Under the pieces are notes generated by a model. The model was not told the DNA's origin, ran no database searches, and saw only the letters and a program-made list of their open reading frames with translations. This document shows positions 42,866 through 53,815 of a stretch of DNA of 64,000 bases, one piece after another. How positions within the stretch are numbered: position 1 is the stretch's first letter; every line of letters begins with the position of its first letter. Source of the stretch: Citrobacter amalonaticus (GTDB taxonomy: Bacteria > Pseudomonadota > Gammaproteobacteria > Enterobacterales > Enterobacteriaceae); NCBI RefSeq assembly GCF_018323885.1, contig NZ_AP024585.1, positions 1,488,001 through 1,552,000 of the forward strand. Direction: 5' to 3'. The position numbers and the translations under genes are program-made.

Positions 42866-42869
42866 TCAT
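42845..42869 (-). terminator. Terminator overlapping the kdpE stop
   Basis: ATGAAT-GGTT-ATTCAT stem on the minus strand followed by TATTTTTAAAT. It overlaps the last codon of kdpE and could end the kdp transcript. Confidence 0.5.
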
Positions 42870-43543
42870 GGCATAAAACGATAGCCAATACCGGTTTCGG
42901 TAATAAAGTGGCGGGGGCGCGCGGGATCACGCTCCAGTTTCTGTCGCAGGTGACCCATATAAATACGCAAATAATGGCTGTGCTCGACGGCGTTCGGTCC
43001 CCAGACCTGGTTCAACAACTGGCGCTGGGTCAGCACTTTCCCGGCGTTGTTGAGCAACACGGCCAGCAGGCGAAACTCAATCGGTGTTAAATGGATTTCT
43101 GTTTCTCCGCGATGAATCAGATGCGCGGCGAGATCGACGACCACATCGGAAAAGCGTACCACCGGCTCAGGAGAGGGCGTTGCAGAATGACGGCGCAGGG
43201 CGACGCGCAGACGTGCCTGTAACTCGCCAATGCCAAACGGTTTGCTCAGGTAGTCGTCGGCACCGGCGTCGAGCGCGGCAATTTTATCGCTCTCTTCGCT
43301 ACGTGCAGAGAGCACGATCACCGGGACGGCGCTCCACTGTCGCAGGTCGCGAATGAAATCGATGCCGTCACCATCCGGCAGGCCGAGATCGAGAATAATG
43401 AGATCGGGCTTGCGCGTTGCCGCTTCCAGCAAACCACGCTGAAGCGTCTCGGCGTCGTACACGCGCAACCCATCGGCTTCCAGCGCGGTACGCAGAAAGC
43501 GGCGAATGGCCTGCTCATCTTCAACAATCAGAACGTTTGTCAC
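42866..43543 (-). CDS. kdpE: KdpE, response regulator for potassium uptake
   Basis: 225-residue OmpR-type regulator: receiver domain with the phospho-acceptor Asp in LIILDLGLPDGDG (near residue 52) and a C-terminal winged helix. It is phosphorylated by KdpD and activates kdpFABC. The start is GTG 43541-43543, overlapping the kdpD stop by four bases. A 17-base KdpE-type motif lies before kdpF. Confidence 0.96.
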   Translation of the reverse strand: MTNVLIVEDEQAIRRFLRTALEADGLRVYDAETLQRGLLEAATRKPDLIILDLGLPDGDGIDFIRDLRQWSAVPVIVLSARSEESDKIAALDAGADDYLSKPFGIGELQARLRVALRRHSATPSPEPVVRFSDVVVDLAAHLIHRGETEIHLTPIEFRLLAVLLNNAGKVLTQRQLLNQVWGPNAVEHSHYLRIYMGHLRQKLERDPARPRHFITETGIGYRFMP

Positions 43544-46227
43544 ATATCCTCATGAAAATCTTCAAGTTCTGGTGGCGCGTCTTGCCTCAGTGTAACACGG
43601 AAACAGGCACCGCCCTGAGGGCGATTATAGACGGCAATTGACCCGCCATGCACTTCCACTATCGCCCGACAAATGGCCAGCCCCAGCCCGACGCCCGGCA
43701 CCGCCGACTCTTTATTCCCCCGTGAGAATTTATCGAACACGCGCTGCTCCTGTCCTTGTGGAATGCCAGGCCCATTATCCCAGACGTCGAGTTGCAGATG
43801 TTCGTCTTCAACGTGCGCGTCGATGCCGATCTGCGCCTGTGGTCCGGCATATTTAATGGCATTCTCCAGCAGATTAATCAGTACCCGTTCGAACAGGGGG
43901 CCATCGACGTGAATGAGAGTCAGCGGCGCGGGCAGGGAAAGGTTTACCGGATGAACCAGGCCTGGTTCCAGCATTTTCAGCGCACTGCCCACTACTTCTT
44001 CCAGCGTCAGCCACTCTTTTTTGAGGTTGAAACCACCAGACTGAATCCGCGCCATATCCAACAGGTTATTCACCAGACGGGTGGTATTCAGTACATGCTG
44101 GCGAATTTCGCTGGCCTGTCTGGCATGAGGCGAGCCTTCGCTGGCGAGGTCGAGCGTGAGGATTTCCGCCTGACCAAACAGCACGGTCAGCGGGGTGCGC
44201 AGGTCGTGAGAAAGTGCCGCGAGCAGAGCGTTGCGCAGGCTTTCCCGTTCGCTGGCCAGCCGCGCCTGCTCTTCGCTGGCCGTTAAGGTCAGACGTTCCA
44301 GCGCATTCGCCACCAGCAAAGTGAAGGTTTCCAACAGTCGCTGCTGCTCGGGGATCATTAACTGACGCAGATTGCCGGGTTCGACAACCACCAGGCCGTG
44401 GGTTTTGTCGGCGCTGCGTAACGGCAGGATCTGGTACGGCACGCCTGGCAGGGTATCGGTGCCAGCGCCTGCCGGTAACCCTTTATCAAAGCTCCAGCGG
44501 GCAATAGCATCATCCCAGGGGGTCATTCCCTGCTGGTGGGTGAGGGCGGCCAGTTTGCCCTCTTCATTCGGCAATAAAATCTGGCTGCGGGCATGAAAGG
44601 TGGAGGCAATAAATTGTTCGCTGGTACTGGCGATGTCTTGCGCACTGCGCCCCATCGCCAACGCTTTCGACATCTCATAAAGATGACGAGTTCGCTGTTC
44701 CCGGTAGCGCGCAACGCGAGCCTGATAGCGCACGCCCGCCGTCAGGTTACCCACGACCAGTCCAACCGTCAGCATGACGCCGAAGGTGAGGAGATACTGC
44801 ACGTCCGAGACGGCGAGCGTGCCGCGCGGCGCAATGAAGAACAGATCAAAGCTGACCACGCCAATAAAGGTGGAAAACGCCGATGGCCAGCGACCATAGA
44901 AGAGAGCGATGACCACCACACCGAGCAGATAGAGCATCACCAGGTTTGCGGCATCAAAGGCGGCCAGCCACTGGCTGGCGATAAACGTTGTCAGAGCGCA
45001 GAGTGCAACGGCAACCAGACAGCCCTGAATTTGCACCCGCCACTTGTCTTTAAAGGCGCGGGTATCGGGCAGGGACGACAGCGTCCGCACCGGTGGCTCA
45101 TCGAGGGCGACCACCATCAAATCCAGCTCAGGGGCGCGTTTCGCCAGCCGATCGGCAAACGACTCCCGGTGCCACCAGCGTCGCGTTGACGTCCGCCCCA
45201 GCACTATTTTTCCCAGATTATGCTCGCGAGCGTAGCGGACCACCGCTTTATCCTCGCTGGGATCGGATAGCGTGGCGGTCTCCGCGCCCAGCTCTTGCGC
45301 CAGTCGCAGGGCGTGCAGAATATTGCGCCGCTGCTTTTCCGGCAAGCGATGCAGCGCGGGGGTTTCGACGTAGACGGCGTGCCAGATGCTGCCCAGTCGC
45401 GACGCCAGTCGTGCGGCAGTACGCACCAGTTTTTCACTGCCGGTGTTGTGACCAATGCAGAGCAGTATGGCGTCGCGGGTATGCCAGACCTTCTCTTCAC
45501 CCGGACGACCGCGCCAGGCGCGCATCTGATCGTCCACCCGATCGGCGGTGCGGCGCAGCGCCAGTTCGCGTAGCGCGATTAAATTACCCTTACGGAAAAA
45601 GTGTTCAATAGCACGCTCGGCCTGTCCCGCAATATAGACTTTGCCCTCTTTCAGGCGCTGGCGCAGATCGTCAGGTGGTAAATCGACCAACACCACCTCG
45701 TCGGCAGCGTCAAAAAACGGATCCGGCACGGTTTCGCGCACCTGAATCCCCGTCACGCCGCTGACCACATCGTTCAGGCTTTCGAGATGCTGCACGTTGA
45801 CGGTGGTAAAGACATCAATACCGGCGTCGAGCAGTTCTTCAATGTCCTGCCAGCGCTTGGGATGGCGTGAACCCGGTGCATTACTGTGCGCCAGTTCATC
45901 CATTAAGATCAGCGCCGGACGGCGTGCGAGCGCGGCATCGAGATCGAATTCACTGATATGACGTCCGTGGCGCGCCTGGCGTTTCAACGGCAGAATGCTG
46001 AGACCCTCCAGCAGGGCGGCGGTCTCTTTGCGTCCATGGGTCTCCACCACGCCAATCAGGATGTCGAGTCCCTGTGCGCGCAGGCGCTGGGCTTCAGCCA
46101 GCATCGACCAGGTTTTCCCGACGCCCGCACAGGCGCCGAAGAAGATTTTTAGTTTTCCCCGATGGGGGGCGACCGCCTGCTCAAGCAGGCGATCGGGATC
46201 GGGGCGTACTGGTTCACTATTCGCCAT
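43540..46227 (-). CDS. kdpD: KdpD, potassium-sensing histidine kinase
   Basis: 895-residue inner-membrane sensor kinase. The N-terminal cytoplasmic KdpD domain holds the ATP-binding loop [11 protein letters not shown], followed by a USP-like domain, four membrane spans (about 400-500), a GAF-like region, the phospho-His in [10 protein letters not shown] (near residue 674), and an ATPase domain with [10 protein letters not shown] and GVGLGLAI. It overlaps kdpC by 11 bases and kdpE by 4. Full length compared with E. coli. Confidence 0.97.
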   Translation of the reverse strand: MANSEPVRPDPDRLLEQAVAPHRGKLKIFFGACAGVGKTWSMLAEAQRLRAQGLDILIGVVETHGRKETAALLEGLSILPLKRQARHGRHISEFDLDAALARRPALILMDELAHSNAPGSRHPKRWQDIEELLDAGIDVFTTVNVQHLESLNDVVSGVTGIQVRETVPDPFFDAADEVVLVDLPPDDLRQRLKEGKVYIAGQAERAIEHFFRKGNLIALRELALRRTADRVDDQMRAWRGRPGEEKVWHTRDAILLCIGHNTGSEKLVRTAARLASRLGSIWHAVYVETPALHRLPEKQRRNILHALRLAQELGAETATLSDPSEDKAVVRYAREHNLGKIVLGRTSTRRWWHRESFADRLAKRAPELDLMVVALDEPPVRTLSSLPDTRAFKDKWRVQIQGCLVAVALCALTTFIASQWLAAFDAANLVMLYLLGVVVIALFYGRWPSAFSTFIGVVSFDLFFIAPRGTLAVSDVQYLLTFGVMLTVGLVVGNLTAGVRYQARVARYREQRTRHLYEMSKALAMGRSAQDIASTSEQFIASTFHARSQILLPNEEGKLAALTHQQGMTPWDDAIARWSFDKGLPAGAGTDTLPGVPYQILPLRSADKTHGLVVVEPGNLRQLMIPEQQRLLETFTLLVANALERLTLTASEEQARLASERESLRNALLAALSHDLRTPLTVLFGQAEILTLDLASEGSPHARQASEIRQHVLNTTRLVNNLLDMARIQSGGFNLKKEWLTLEEVVGSALKMLEPGLVHPVNLSLPAPLTLIHVDGPLFERVLINLLENAIKYAGPQAQIGIDAHVEDEHLQLDVWDNGPGIPQGQEQRVFDKFSRGNKESAVPGVGLGLAICRAIVEVHGGSIAVYNRPQGGACFRVTLRQDAPPELEDFHEDM

Positions 46228-46792
46228 TCATGCTGTCCAGCGCTAAATTGAGTTCGACAATATTTACGACCGGTTGACCGATAAAGCTCACCAGTGGTTT
46301 CTGCGTGTATTCTGCAACCCGTTGCGTCACCTGTTCAATGGTCAGATGACGAGCCTGCGCCACGCGGGGGATTTGCCACGCCACCGCGGCGGGCGTCAGG
46401 TTGTTGTCCAGACCGCTCGCGGAGGCAGTAACCAGTTCCACCGGTACGTTACGACTGGCCTGCGGGTTGGCGGCGCGCAGGGTGGCGACCCGGTTTTGCA
46501 GTTGTTTATCCAGTTCCGGGTTACTGGCGGCGAGATTACTGCCGCCGGATGCCATGGGATTATAGGGCATTTCAGCGGTGGCTGAAGGCCGTCCCTGGAA
46601 ATAGCCTTCAGAGGTAAAGTTCTGCCCGAGCAGTGCAGAACCCCGCACCCCATGCTCATCCCGAATCAGTGAACCGTTGGCCTGATACGGGAACCACCAT
46701 TGCCCCAGCGCGGTGGTCAGCAGCGGATACGCACCGCCCGTCAGTAGCAGCAGGAAAATCAGTGTTGAAAACAACGGACGTAAAGCACTCAT
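46217..46792 (-). CDS. kdpC: KdpC, subunit of the K+-transporting ATPase
   Basis: 191-residue subunit with one N-terminal membrane span and a periplasmic domain, needed for assembly and high ATP affinity of KdpFABC. Family segments [13 protein letters not shown] and [14 protein letters not shown] are present. The start ATG 46790-46792 (MSALRPLF) follows GAGGTG; an in-frame codon four residues upstream is less well placed. It is eight bases after kdpB. Confidence 0.95.
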   Translation of the reverse strand: MSALRPLFSTLIFLLLLTGGAYPLLTTALGQWWFPYQANGSLIRDEHGVRGSALLGQNFTSEGYFQGRPSATAEMPYNPMASGGSNLAASNPELDKQLQNRVATLRAANPQASRNVPVELVTASASGLDNNLTPAAVAWQIPRVAQARHLTIEQVTQRVAEYTQKPLVSFIGQPVVNIVELNLALDSMNGE

Positions 46793-46800
46793 CAGACACC

Positions 46801-48849
46801 TCACACCAGACCCAGCAGGGTCAGCAGCAAATCAATTACTTTGATGCCAATAAACGGCACCACCAGCCCCCCCAGACCGTAAATCCACAGGTTACGGCGC
46901 AGCATGGCGGAGGCGGAAAGCGGTTTGTAGCTCACGCCTTTCAGCGCCAGCGGGATCAGAAAGACAATAATCAAGGCGTTAAAGATCACCGCACTCAGAA
47001 TGGCCGAGTCCGGCGAATGCAGACGCATGATGTTCAGCGCATTCAGTTGCGGATAGGTCGCGGCGAATGCGGCCGGAATGATCGCAAAATACTTCGCCAC
47101 GTCGTTGGCGATACTGAACGTGGTCAGTGAACCACGCGTCATCAGCATCTGTTTGCCGATGTGCACCACTTCGATAAGCTTGGTGGGGTTAGAGTCGAGA
47201 TCGACCATGTTGCCCGCTTCTTTTGCCGCCTGCGTACCGGAGTTCATTGCTACCGCGACATCGGCCTGGGCCAGCGCCGGGGCGTCGTTGGTACCATCAC
47301 CGGTCATCGCCACTAAGCGGCCTTCCGCCTGATACTGGCGGATGAGCGCCAGCTTGGCTTCCGGTGTCGCTTCGGCAAGAAAGTCATCCACACCCGCCTC
47401 GGCGGCGATGGCGGCGGCGGTCAGGCGATTATCGCCAGTGATCATCACCGTTTTAATGCCCATTTTACGCAACTGAGCAAAACGCTCTTTTATCCCGCCT
47501 TTGACGATATCTTTCAGCGCGATCACGCCTAGCACCCGGGAACCTTCCACCACCACGAGCGGCGTGGCGCCCAGACGGGCGACGCTGTCCACTTTCTGCT
47601 CGACATCCGCCGGGAACTGGCCGCCGCTGGCCTCAATGTGGCGACGGATGGCGTCGACGGAACCTTTACGAATCATCCGGTTGTCGATGTTAATACCGCT
47701 CATACGACTCTGGGCGGTAAAGGGGACGAAGGTGGCATGCAGCGACTGCACGTCACGTTCGCGCAGATTAAAGCGCTGCTTGGCGAGGATCACAATGCTG
47801 CGACCTTCCGGCGTCTCATCGGCTAACGACGAAAGCTGTGCGGCGTCGGCCAGCGTTTTTTCGTCGACACCCTGCGCAGGCAGGAAGTCCGAGGCCTGAC
47901 GGTTACCGAGAGTAATGGTGCCGGTTTTGTCCAGCAGCAATACGTCCACGTCGCCTGCGGCTTCCACCGCGCGACCACTGGTGGCGATGACATTCGCACC
48001 GAGCATACGGCTCATCCCGGCGACGCCAATCGCGGAGAGTAACCCGCCGATTGTCGTTGGGATCAGACAAACCAACAGGGCGACCAGCACCGTGACGCTG
48101 ACCGCGTGACCGCCCCAGGCAGAAAATGGCCACAGCGTGGCGGTTGCCAGCAAAAAGACAATCGTCAGGGCTACCAGCAGAATGGTCAGGGCGATCTCGT
48201 TGGGCGTTTTACGGCGCTGGGCGCCTTCGACCATGGCGATCATCCGGTCAAGGAAAGTTTCGCCAGGATTCACGCTACACTCGATCACCAGCCAGTCGGA
48301 GAGAATGCGCGTCCCGCCAGTCACCGAGGCGAAATCGCCGCCGGATTCGCGGATGACCGGCGCAGACTCGCCGGTAATCGCACTTTCATCCACGGAGGCG
48401 CCGCCTTCAATGACTTCGCCGTCACAGGGAATGATATCACCTGCTTCCACCAGCACGATGTCGCCTTTGCGTAGCTCATCGGCCGGAACGTGATCCATTT
48501 TCGCGCCGTACTTCGGCTCGCGCAGTTTGCGGGCAAAGGCCGTCTTTTTCACTCCTTTGAGGCTGTTGGCCTGTGCTTTACTGCGCCCTTCGGCGAGCGC
48601 TTCCGCAAAGTTGGCAAACAGTACAGTGACCCACAGCCACAGACAGATCGCCCCGGTAAACAGCGCGCTGCCGGCCATCTGTCCTGTCGCCATCGCAACG
48701 GTAATCACGGTGGTCAGCAGGCTACCCATCCAGACAATGAACATCACCGGGTTGCGCCACTGGGTATGTGGGCTTAATTTTTTCACTGCGTCCATCAGCG
48801 CCTGAGCGACCAGAGACGGTTCGAACAGCGCCAGTTGTTTGCGACTCAT
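46801..48849 (-). CDS. kdpB: KdpB, P-type ATPase subunit
   Basis: 682-residue P-type ATPase that drives KdpA by ATP hydrolysis. The phosphorylation motif DKTGT is in [13 protein letters not shown] near residue 307, the TGES actuator loop lies in AITGESAPV, and the hinge motif is [16 protein letters not shown]. The start ATG 48847-48849 ([11 protein letters not shown]) matches E. coli; 18 extra codons upstream overlap the kdpA-kdpB gap. It lies 25 bases after kdpA. Confidence 0.97.
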   Translation of the reverse strand: MSRKQLALFEPSLVAQALMDAVKKLSPHTQWRNPVMFIVWMGSLLTTVITVAMATGQMAGSALFTGAICLWLWVTVLFANFAEALAEGRSKAQANSLKGVKKTAFARKLREPKYGAKMDHVPADELRKGDIVLVEAGDIIPCDGEVIEGGASVDESAITGESAPVIRESGGDFASVTGGTRILSDWLVIECSVNPGETFLDRMIAMVEGAQRRKTPNEIALTILLVALTIVFLLATATLWPFSAWGGHAVSVTVLVALLVCLIPTTIGGLLSAIGVAGMSRMLGANVIATSGRAVEAAGDVDVLLLDKTGTITLGNRQASDFLPAQGVDEKTLADAAQLSSLADETPEGRSIVILAKQRFNLRERDVQSLHATFVPFTAQSRMSGINIDNRMIRKGSVDAIRRHIEASGGQFPADVEQKVDSVARLGATPLVVVEGSRVLGVIALKDIVKGGIKERFAQLRKMGIKTVMITGDNRLTAAAIAAEAGVDDFLAEATPEAKLALIRQYQAEGRLVAMTGDGTNDAPALAQADVAVAMNSGTQAAKEAGNMVDLDSNPTKLIEVVHIGKQMLMTRGSLTTFSIANDVAKYFAIIPAAFAATYPQLNALNIMRLHSPDSAILSAVIFNALIIVFLIPLALKGVSYKPLSASAMLRRNLWIYGLGGLVVPFIGIKVIDLLLTLLGLV

Positions 48850-48874
48850 AACATTTGCTCCGCATCGCTTAGCG

Positions 48875-50548
48875 TTAGGAAAGGTGTTCAGCGACTGGGC
48901 CAAGCGCCAGTGCAGGAATAAAGGTTAGGGCGCCGACTAACAGCACCGTGCCGATCAGTAAACCGACAAACAGCGCGCCGTGGGTCGCCAGGGTGCCGGG
49001 ACTGGCCGGTTGGCTCTTTTTCGCCACCAGCGATCCGGCAATCGCCATCACCGGGATGATGACCCCGAAGCGACCGACGAACATGCAAAACGCCAGCAGG
49101 CAGTTCCAGAACGGGGTGTTTGCGCTCAGACCAGCAAAGGCGCTGCCGTTGTTGTTGGCGGCGGAAGAGACGGCGTACAGGACTTCGCTAAAGCCGTGTG
49201 GGCCAGGGTTGAGCATGGCGCTGCGTCCCGCATCGGTCATCATGGCAAGCGCGGTGCCGAGTAAAACCAGCGCAGGGGTGACCAGAATCGCCAGTGCGGT
49301 CATTTTCATCTCGCGAACGTCGATCTTTTTGCCCAGGTACTCTGGCGTGCGGCCAATCATCAGTCCGGCGATAAACACCGCCAGCAGCACGAACAACAGC
49401 ATGCCGTAAAGGCCCGAACCAACGCCGCCGAACACCACTTCGCCAATCTGCATCAGCCACATTGGCACCATGCCGCCCAGCGCGGTAAACGAGTCGTGCA
49501 TGGCGATCACCGCGCCGCATGAGGCTGCCGTCGTCACCACCGCAAACAGACTGCTCACCAGCACGCCAAAGCGGCTCTCTTTGCCTTCCATATTAAGAGT
49601 GGAATCCGCGCCAAATTGCAGCAGATGGGGGTTGCCCTGGACCTCCGCCCACATCACCACCGCGACGCAGACGATGAAGATGAGCGACATGGCCCACAGC
49701 AACATCCGCCCCTGACGGCGATCGCCTGCCGCGTCGCCAAACGCGAAACAGAGCGCGGCTGGAATTAAAAAGATGGCCAGCATTTGCACCATGTTGGTCA
49801 GCGCGGTGGGGTTTTCGAACGGGTGTGCCGAGTTGGCGTTAAAGAAGCCGCCGCCGTTGGTCCCCAGCATCTTGATGGCTTCCTGCGAGGCCACCGGCCC
49901 CATCGGCAGCAGTTGCTGCACACCTTCCAGAGTAGTGAAAGTCTGATAGGGCAGCAGGTTTTGCAGGCTGCCTTGCTGAATAAAGAACAGCGCAATCACC
50001 AGCGCGATGGGGCATAAAATCCACAAGGTAATACGCACCAGGTCGACCCACGCATTGCCCAGCGTATTCATGCTCTGGCGGGTAAAGGCGCGGATCAGCG
50101 CGAACACCACCGCAATGCCGGTCGCGGCGGACAGGAAGTTTTGTACCGTCAGCCCGGCCATCTGGCTGAAATAGCTTAAGGTGGTTTCCCCGCTGTAAGC
50201 CTGCCAGTTGGTATTGGTAACAAAACTCACCGCCGTATTAAGCGCCAGATGCCAGGGCAGACCGGGCAACTGCTGTGGATTCAGCGGCAGAAGGTGTTGC
50301 CACAACAACAGCAGGAACAGGAGCGTCAACCCCAGCACATTCAACGCGAGGATCGCCAGCAGGTACTGCTTCCAGTTCATCTCGTGTGTCGAAATGCCCA
50401 GACCGCGCCAGATCAGGCGTTCAACCCTCGCGGTACCAGGCAGCGAATGGTTGCCGATCAGCCGTGCCAGGCCCGCGCCTAACGGCCTGGCGAGCACGAA
50501 CAGAATCAGCAGAAAACTGGCGATGAGTAAAAATCCTTGCGCAGCCAT
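48875..50548 (-). CDS. kdpA: KdpA, potassium-channel-like subunit
   Basis: 557-residue membrane protein of the K+ transporter superfamily; it selects and moves K+ through four pore repeats (selectivity-filter-like segments [26 protein letters not shown] and AANNNGSAF). About ten spans. The start ATG 50546-50548 overlaps the kdpF stop by one base, indicating coupled translation. Confidence 0.97.
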   Translation of the reverse strand: MAAQGFLLIASFLLILFVLARPLGAGLARLIGNHSLPGTARVERLIWRGLGISTHEMNWKQYLLAILALNVLGLTLLFLLLLWQHLLPLNPQQLPGLPWHLALNTAVSFVTNTNWQAYSGETTLSYFSQMAGLTVQNFLSAATGIAVVFALIRAFTRQSMNTLGNAWVDLVRITLWILCPIALVIALFFIQQGSLQNLLPYQTFTTLEGVQQLLPMGPVASQEAIKMLGTNGGGFFNANSAHPFENPTALTNMVQMLAIFLIPAALCFAFGDAAGDRRQGRMLLWAMSLIFIVCVAVVMWAEVQGNPHLLQFGADSTLNMEGKESRFGVLVSSLFAVVTTAASCGAVIAMHDSFTALGGMVPMWLMQIGEVVFGGVGSGLYGMLLFVLLAVFIAGLMIGRTPEYLGKKIDVREMKMTALAILVTPALVLLGTALAMMTDAGRSAMLNPGPHGFSEVLYAVSSAANNNGSAFAGLSANTPFWNCLLAFCMFVGRFGVIIPVMAIAGSLVAKKSQPASPGTLATHGALFVGLLIGTVLLVGALTFIPALALGPVAEHLS

Positions 50549-50637
50549 CAGAACGCCTCCGCATTGATCAATGCATATACCAGGTAACCTAATAATAAGA
50601 AAATCAGCACGATGCCGATTATCACGCCTGCACTCAC
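50548..50637 (-). CDS. kdpF: KdpF, small stabilising subunit of Kdp
   Basis: 29-residue single-span peptide ((M)[14 protein letters not shown]...NAEAF) that stabilises KdpFABC in the membrane. The start is GTG 50635-50637 with GGGAGGTG five bases before it; this equals E. coli KdpF in length. It is the first gene of the operon. Confidence 0.94.
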   Translation of the reverse strand: MSAGVIIGIVLIFLLLGYLVYALINAEAF

Positions 50638-50719
50638 AGTGCACCTCCCGTGGCATAAATGTGATAAACAAAGCGTAAATATCTGCCTGCAAAGATTTCG
50701 CAAAAATCGACGTCGGGGG

Positions 50720-50736
50720 TGTAAAAAAAGTATAAA
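50720..50736 (-). promoter_or_regulatory. KdpE binding motif upstream of kdpF
   Basis: The minus strand reads TTTATA-N5-TTTACA, the known 17-base KdpE recognition motif, about 83 bases before kdpF and embedded in a T-rich tract. The 308-base kdpF-ybfA divergent interval holds this and the two promoters. Confidence 0.75.
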
Positions 50737-50945
50737 AATGGCAAAGACCATTATTTAACTAATGATTAGTATTAATTTAACTTTTTTGTAACTTAATTAC
50801 GCGATAAAGATAAATAAAGCGTAAATAGCTAAAAATAAGTGGTCGGATGAGTAGTAAAATTACACGCAAAGCGGTACTATTTTCAGCAGATAACCAATTT
50901 GACTTTACCGGTGATGATTACCGGCCAGATAAAGGGGAGAGAATC

Positions 50946-51152
50946 ATGGAGTTGTACAAAGAATATCCAGCACATGTTGTATTGTTACGCCGTACTTTCG
51001 CCGTCGTGGCTGGGGTGCTGGCACTACCGGTCATGCTGTTCTGGAAAGACCGCGCCCGTTTTTATAGCTATTTACACCGCGTGTGGTCAAAAACCAGCGA
51101 TAAACCGGTGTGGATGGATCAGGCTGAAAAAGCCACCTGCGATTTCTACTAA
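50946..51152 (+). CDS. ybfA: YbfA, small single-span membrane protein
   Basis: 68-residue protein with one hydrophobic segment ([14 protein letters not shown]) and a conserved charged C-terminal half. It matches E. coli YbfA, whose function is unknown though it has been linked to stress sensitivity. The ATG at 50946 has an AAGGGGAGAG site; an ATG 33 codons upstream gives residues unlike the family. It is divergent from kdpF. Confidence 0.9.
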   Translation: MELYKEYPAHVVLLRRTFAVVAGVLALPVMLFWKDRARFYSYLHRVWSKTSDKPVWMDQAEKATCDFY

Positions 51153-51167
51153 GCGCATCGCGTTCAG

Positions 51168-51200
51168 AAAAACCGCCAACAGCAATGTGGCGGTTTTTTT
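51168..51200 (+). terminator. Intrinsic terminator of ybfA
   Basis: ACCGCCA ... TGGCGGT stem flanked by A5 and T7, 16 bases past ybfA. Confidence 0.88.
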
Positions 51201-51246
51201 ATGTCTCTGTGTCTACACTTATTTCAGAAATGGAAAAGGAGACATC

Positions 51247-52200
51247 ATGAGCGAGAAAATCCCTGTTGGCATTAGCGCTTGTTTGTTAGGGGAGGCGGTT
51301 CGCTTTGATGGTGGACACAAACGCCTGCCCTTTGCAGTCGAAGAACTTTCACCGTGGGTGCACTTTGAACCCGTCTGTCCGGAAATGGCGATCGGCCTGC
51401 CGGTGCCGCGTCCTGCATTGCGCTTAGTCAAAATGGAAGAGGCAATTGCACTGCGTTTCAGTGACCGGCGCGAGGGCGATTTAACCCAGGCGATGACCGC
51501 GTTCAGTGAAGAACGTGTCAGTCGTTTCGAACACCTTTGTGGCTATATTGTCTGTGCGAAATCCCCAAGTTGCGGCATGGAACGCGTTCGTGTTTATGAC
51601 GCCGATGGGAAAAACAATCGCAAAGCCGGTCGCGGTATCTTTACCTCAGTCCTGATGGCATCTTACCCGTGGCTCCCTGTTGAAGAGGACGGGCGATTGC
51701 ACGATCCACAATTACGGGAAAATTTTGTCGCGCGGATTTATGCCCTGCATGAATTGCATGGATTGCGGCAACAAGGGCTCACGCGTGGCGCGCTGATTGA
51801 CTATCACAGCCGCTATAAACTGTTGCTGCTGGCCCATTCACAGTCGGAATACCGCGAGCTGGGGCGCTTTGTCGCTGCGCTTTACGAGTGGGAAAGCCTT
51901 GATGACTTTTTCATTGAATATCGTCTGCGCCTGATGAAACTGATGTCCCATCCTGCCACCCGGCGTAACCATACCAATGTCCTGATGCACGTTCAGGGCT
52001 ATTTTCGCAAACAGCTCAATGCCCGTCAGCGGCAAGAGTTGGCTTCCCTTATTGACGGTTACCGACGCGCTACGCAGCCACTGCTTGCGCCTGTGACGCT
52101 GCTCAAACACTATATGGCAGAATATCCGGATGCGTATCTCTCCGGGCAACGCTATTTTGATCCCTGGCCGGAAGCCCTGCGGCTGCGCTACGGGAGTTGA
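51247..52200 (+). CDS. ybgA: YbgA, TudS (DUF523)-DUF1722 fusion, RudS-type tRNA desulfidase
   Basis: 317-residue two-domain protein. The N-terminal DUF523/TudS domain (about 1-145) has the three cluster cysteines expected to bind a [4Fe-4S] cluster: C12 in SACLLG, C44 in VCPE, C109 in SPSCG. The C-terminal DUF1722 domain (about 150-317) includes ALHELHGL, DYHSRYK and HTNVLMHVQGYF. TudS enzymes remove sulfur from thiouracil; TudS-DUF1722 fusions (RudS) remove the sulfur of 4-thiouridine in tRNA. E. coli K-12 YbgA keeps only the DUF1722 part (169 residues), so this copy is the complete form. It lies 21 bases before phr, clearly co-transcribed. Activity here is inferred from family. Confidence 0.9.
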   Translation: MSEKIPVGISACLLGEAVRFDGGHKRLPFAVEELSPWVHFEPVCPEMAIGLPVPRPALRLVKMEEAIALRFSDRREGDLTQAMTAFSEERVSRFEHLCGYIVCAKSPSCGMERVRVYDADGKNNRKAGRGIFTSVLMASYPWLPVEEDGRLHDPQLRENFVARIYALHELHGLRQQGLTRGALIDYHSRYKLLLLAHSQSEYRELGRFVAALYEWESLDDFFIEYRLRLMKLMSHPATRRNHTNVLMHVQGYFRKQLNARQRQELASLIDGYRRATQPLLAPVTLLKHYMAEYPDAYLSGQRYFDPWPEALRLRYGS

Positions 52201-52221
52201 TTTTTTTCATTCGGGAGTGTT

Positions 52222-53640
52222 ATGTCCACCCATCTGGTCTGGTTTCGTCGCGATCTCCGTCTGCATGACAATCTTGCCCTCGCCGCCGCCTGCCGCCACC
52301 GCGCCGCGCGCGTTGTGGCGTTATTTATCTCCACGCCTGAGCAGTGGAAAAATCACGTCATGTCACCGCGTCAGGCCGCCTTTATCCAGGCTCAGCTAAA
52401 CGCTTTACAACAGGCGCTGGCGGAAAAGGGCATTCCGCTGCTGTTTGAGGAAGTCGACGACTTCGCAGGCAGTATTGAAACGGTGAAAGCGGTGTGCGAA
52501 CAGCATGACGTCAGCCACCTGTTTTATAACTATCAGTATGAAGTGAACGAGCGTGAACGCGATGCGGCGGTAGAAAAGGCGCTGCCGCATGTGGTTTGCG
52601 AAGGGTTTGATGACAGCGTGATCCTGCCGCCAGGTGCGGTGACGACGGGAAATCATGAGATGTATAAAGTCTTCACGCCGTTTAAAAACGCCTGGTTAAA
52701 ACGGCTGAAGGAGGGGATGCCGGAGTGCGTATCCGCACCGGCCCGCCGGGAGAACGGTAGTGTTTCTTCCGCGCTGGTGCCAATTAACCTTCACTATCCG
52801 CAACAGGAATTCGACCCCGCCCTTTTTCCCGCCGAAGAAAAAGCCGCAATTGCCCGGTTACGCCAGTTTTGCCAGCAGGGGGCAGGAGAGTACGACGAAT
52901 GTCGCGACTTCCCGGCCATTGAGGGCACCAGTCGTTTATCCGCCAGTCTTGCTACCGGTGGCTTATCGCCGCGCCAGTGTCTGCATCGCCTGCTGGCGGA
53001 ACAGCCGCAGGCGCTGGACGGCGGCGCGGGCAGTGTCTGGCTGAACGAACTTATCTGGCGTGAGTTTTATCGCCATCTGATGACGTACCATCCCAATCTG
53101 TGCAAACACCGCCCCTTTATTCTCTGGACCGATCGCGTGCGCTGGCGGGATCGTGCGGAAGATTTACAGGCCTGGCAGGAGGGGAGAACGGGTTATCCGA
53201 TTGTTGATGCGGCGATGCGGCAACTGAACGCCACCGGCTGGATGCACAACCGTCTGCGGATGATTGCGGCCAGCTTCCTGGTCAAAGATCTGCTGATTGA
53301 CTGGCGTAAAGGTGAACGCTATTTCATGTCGCAACTGATTGATGGCGATCTCGCTGCGAATAACGGCGGCTGGCAGTGGGCGGCCTCTACCGGAACCGAC
53401 GCCGCGCCGTATTTCCGCATTTTTAACCCCACGACGCAGGGCGAAAAGTTCGACAGAGAGGGGGAGTTTATCCGCCGGTGGATCCCGGAACTTAGCCATG
53501 TACCGGGCAAGGCGATTCACGAGCCGTGGAAATGGGCGATGAAAGAAAGCATCACGCTCGACTACCCGCAGCCGATTGTCGATCACAAACTGGCGCGCCA
53601 GCAGACGCTTGCCGCGTATGAGGCCGCGCGAAAGAACTAA
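52222..53640 (+). CDS. phr: Deoxyribodipyrimidine photolyase
   Basis: Light-driven repair of cyclobutane pyrimidine dimers. 472 residues, same as E. coli PhrB. The N-terminal Rossmann domain (THLVWFRRDLRLHDN) binds the antenna cofactor; the C-terminal helical domain binds FAD (EGTSRLSASLATGGLS, WLNELIWREFYRH, NRLRMIAASFL and NNGGWQW). It is downstream of ybgA in the same unit. Confidence 0.97.
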   Translation: MSTHLVWFRRDLRLHDNLALAAACRHRAARVVALFISTPEQWKNHVMSPRQAAFIQAQLNALQQALAEKGIPLLFEEVDDFAGSIETVKAVCEQHDVSHLFYNYQYEVNERERDAAVEKALPHVVCEGFDDSVILPPGAVTTGNHEMYKVFTPFKNAWLKRLKEGMPECVSAPARRENGSVSSALVPINLHYPQQEFDPALFPAEEKAAIARLRQFCQQGAGEYDECRDFPAIEGTSRLSASLATGGLSPRQCLHRLLAEQPQALDGGAGSVWLNELIWREFYRHLMTYHPNLCKHRPFILWTDRVRWRDRAEDLQAWQEGRTGYPIVDAAMRQLNATGWMHNRLRMIAASFLVKDLLIDWRKGERYFMSQLIDGDLAANNGGWQWAASTGTDAAPYFRIFNPTTQGEKFDREGEFIRRWIPELSHVPGKAIHEPWKWAMKESITLDYPQPIVDHKLARQQTLAAYEAARKN

Positions 53641-53679
53641 CGGTGGCTATGCGGCCTGACGCCATAACTATTCATAATG

Positions 53680-53706
53680 AGGTGCGTTAATACGCCCCTT
53701 TTTTTA
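53680..53706 (+). terminator. Probable terminator of ybgA-phr
   Basis: Imperfect AGGTGCGT/ACGCCCCT stem with a TAAT loop followed by TTTTTTT, about 40 bases past phr. Confidence 0.65.
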
Positions 53707-53815
53707 TGGCTAAGAACGGGGTGATGGTTTCTTAATATGGCTAATAATTGTCTATCGACGAACCGCCACAGGGATGCTATGTTAACGGAGTGCATAAATA
53801 AACAAGGGATCGATG

